From: Kluyvera genomosp. 3
GTDB lineage: Bacteria; Pseudomonadota; Gammaproteobacteria; Enterobacterales; Enterobacteriaceae
Reading direction: 5' to 3'
Length of the DNA: 64,000 nt
NCBI GenBank assembly: GCA_002211745.1
Contig: CP022114.1
Span: 372,001 to 436,000 of the forward strand
Shown: piece after piece, positions 62,172-64,000 of the stretch
Layout of the letters: every line of letters begins with the position of its first letter
How positions within the stretch are numbered: the stretch's first letter is position 1
Position numbers and translations under genes: made by a program
Notes under the pieces: generated by a model
The model's database searches: none
The model's input: the letters and a program-made list of their open reading frames with translations, nothing else
Told to the model about the DNA's origin: nothing

Positions 62172-63103
62172 TCAGCCGTTCTGGTTCAGCGTTCTGGCAT
62201 ACATACGCCCTTCGGCGGCCAGCGCCAGCAGGCTTGGGTCGCGCTCGCGGTTGCGGGCAAAGACGATGGCGATAAGCTGCTGCATCTGATACGGCTCAGC
62301 CAGTTTTTGTAGCTTCACGGTATTCTCATACATTTTCTTCATTCGCCCCGGCATCAAACAGAAACCCACTCCTGCCTGTACCAGACTGAGCATGGAGAAG
62401 ATGTCGTTCACCCGCGTGACGATCTCCGGCTCAAATCCGGCGATATGAAACGCTTCCTGGAAACCGGCGTAGGTCGCAAACCCTTCCGCCAGCGAGACAA
62501 ACTTTTCATGGCGATAGTGGCGCAGGTCGGCCTTCGCGGTGGTATCCAGCGCGGCGGACATCGGCGCGGCGAGGTAGATATCGTCGTGGAACAGGGGCAG
62601 CACTTCGAGGCTGTTGCGGTCGATTTCGCTTTCGGAAATGGAGATGAGGATGGCATCCAGAACGCCGTCTTCCAGCATTTTCAGCAGCGCCTCGTTAGAG
62701 CCCATGGTGAGATCCAGCTCCAGGTCCGGACGGCGCAGCTTCATCCCCATAATCAAGTGCGGCACCGTCTCCAGCGTCAGCGAGTAGAGCGTGCCCACAC
62801 GTAAACGGCCCTGGCCCACGCCTGCCGTTTTGCGCGTCTCTTCCAGCCCCGCTCCATCAACTGCGTGACTTCCTGACAGTATTCCAGCAGCGTCCACGCC
62901 GCCGGTTGGGCAATCAGGTTGCGGCCTTTATGGACGAACAGCGGACAACGAACGTTCTCTTCCAGCGTATGCAACGCCCGGTGCACGCTGACGCCGCTGA
63001 TATTCAGCGCCTCGGCGGTACGGGCGATGTTGCCCTTCTCCATAAAGGTCATGAAGATGGTGAGCTTGCGGAAGGTAATGTCATCGGTGATTGACAGGTT
63101 CAT
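62172..63103 (-). CDS. mdcR: LysR-type regulator of malonate use MdcR (one frameshift)
   Basis: LysR-type activator: N-terminal winged helix-turn-helix (FMEKGNIARTAEALNISGVS, then VHRALHTLEE) and a periplasmic-binding-like effector domain. The frame breaks at the plus-strand CCCC 62847-62850; one base restores QLMERGLEETRKTAGVG. The restored length is 310 aa. It is convergent with mdcABCDEFGH and, by analogy with Klebsiella, activates the mdcA promoter with malonate and represses itself. Confidence 0.91.
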
Positions 63104-63117
63104 CGTCCGCCCGCGGG

Positions 63118-64000
63118 TTAGTCGTTCTGCATCATTTGCTCAAGCTGCTCCTGCGCCTCAAGCCATGCCATTTCACACTCTTCCAGCCCGGATTTGGCGC
63201 TGGCCTGCAGTTGCAGACACTCGGTCATCTCCGCTTTACGGCTTGGGTCATACAGGCTGCTGTCGCCGAGCTTCTCTTCCGCCTGCGCCAGTTGGGCGTT
63301 GAGCTTTTCCATCTCTTTTTCCAGACGGGTAATCTCTTTACGCAGCGGCTGCGTCAGAGTGCGTAGCTCGGCTTCGCGGCGCTTCTGATCTTTGCGTGAC
63401 TGGGCGCTGTTGGCGTTGTTTTCCTTCGGCGCGTCGTCGGCCTGGTTTTCCTGCTTCTGCACGTCGCTCAGCCACTGCTGATAATCTTCCAGGTCGCCGT
63501 CGAACGGTTCGACCTTTTTGTCGTGAACCAGATAGAGGTCGTCAGTGGTGGAGCGGATCAGGTGACGGTCGTGCGAGACGACAACCAGCGCGCCTTCGAA
63601 ATCAATCAGCGCTTCGGTGAGCGCCTGGCGCATGTCGAGATCCAGGTGGTTGGTCGGTTCATCGAGCAGCAGCAGGTTTGGACGCTGCCAGACGATCAGC
63701 GCCAGCACCAGGCGAGCTTTCTCGCCGCCAGAGAAGCGGGCGGTCTGTTCGGTGACTTTATCGCCCTGGAAGCCGAAGCCGCCGAGATAGTCGCGCAGCT
63801 TCTGCTCCAGCTCCTGCGGCGCCATGCGCGCCAGATGCTGCAATGGGGATTCATCCGCACGCAGGAACTCCAGCTGGTGCTGGGCGAAGTAGCCGAGCTT
63901 GATGCCTTTGGCGAGGCCAATCTCACCGTGTAGCGGCTCCAGTTCCCCGCCAGCAGCTTAATCAGCGTCGACTTACCCGCACCGTTACGGCCCAGCAGGC
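63118..64000 (-). CDS. yheS: ABC-F family ATPase YheS (5' end beyond window, one frameshift)
   Basis: C-terminal half of an ABC-F ribosome-associated ATPase. Visible: second P-loop LLGRNGAGKSTLIKLL, signature FSGGEKARLVLAL, Walker B LLLLDEPTNHLDLD, switch His in VVVSHDRHL, then a charged linker and a C-terminal coiled coil. The frame breaks at the plus-strand CCCC 63945-63948; one base restores LLAGELEPLHGEIG. The gene continues past 64000. Fourteen bases separate it from mdcR. Confidence 0.93.

Overview
The window is chromosomal DNA from an enterobacterium (Enterobacteriaceae, Klebsiella/Enterobacter-like clade). Gene order follows the E. coli K-12 malP-to-yheS segment almost gene for gene, protein identity is high, and the DNA is GC-rich. 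It also carries a complete malonate decarboxylase (mdc) cluster, which E. coli K-12 lacks and which is well known from Klebsiella pneumoniae. The species cannot be settled from sequence alone.

Layout: (1) 1-8.5 kb: MalT-controlled malPQ (maltodextrin breakdown), gluconate permease gntT with GntR operators, Fe-S carrier nfuA, gntX and bioH. (2) 8.6-12 kb: a small secreted DUF1471 protein, then feoABC (ferrous iron uptake) with Fur and FNR sites. (3) 12-26 kb: yhgF, greB, ompR-envZ, pckA, yhgE, hslO-hslR-yrfG, igaA, nudE. (4) 26-39 kb: mrcA, the hofMNOPQ DNA-uptake/pilus-assembly operon, then aroK-aroB-damX-dam-rpe-gph-trpS. (5) 39.0-40.5 kb: an intact IS3-family (IS150-like) element placed exactly in the loop of the trpS/cysG terminator. 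(6) 40.5-54.8 kb: nirBD-cysG with no nirC, tsgA, ppiA, pabA, argD, yhfK, crp, yhfA, prkB, yheU, yheT. (7) 55-63.1 kb: mdcABCDEFGH plus the convergent regulator mdcR, between yheT and yheS. (8) The window ends inside yheS.

The dominant oddity is data quality. By hand I count about 75 places in 38 genes where one base is missing; every one can be explained as one G or C lost from a short G or C run, and I found no case needing a base removed. Restoring the bases gives proteins of normal length, often exactly the E. coli length as I remember it. Essential genes such as trpS and igaA are hit as often as dispensable ones, so I read this as sequencing/consensus error, not pseudogene formation. Frameshifted genes are therefore given as full-length CDS spans with the break points listed.

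I found no convincing undescribed system. The most interesting real biology is the IS insertion in the terminator loop, the mdc island, the missing nirC with a compound hairpin in its place, and several very clean regulatory sites (CRP at tsgA/ppiA, FNR/NarL at nirB, FNR/Fur at feo). No rRNA, tRNA or CRISPR array was seen.
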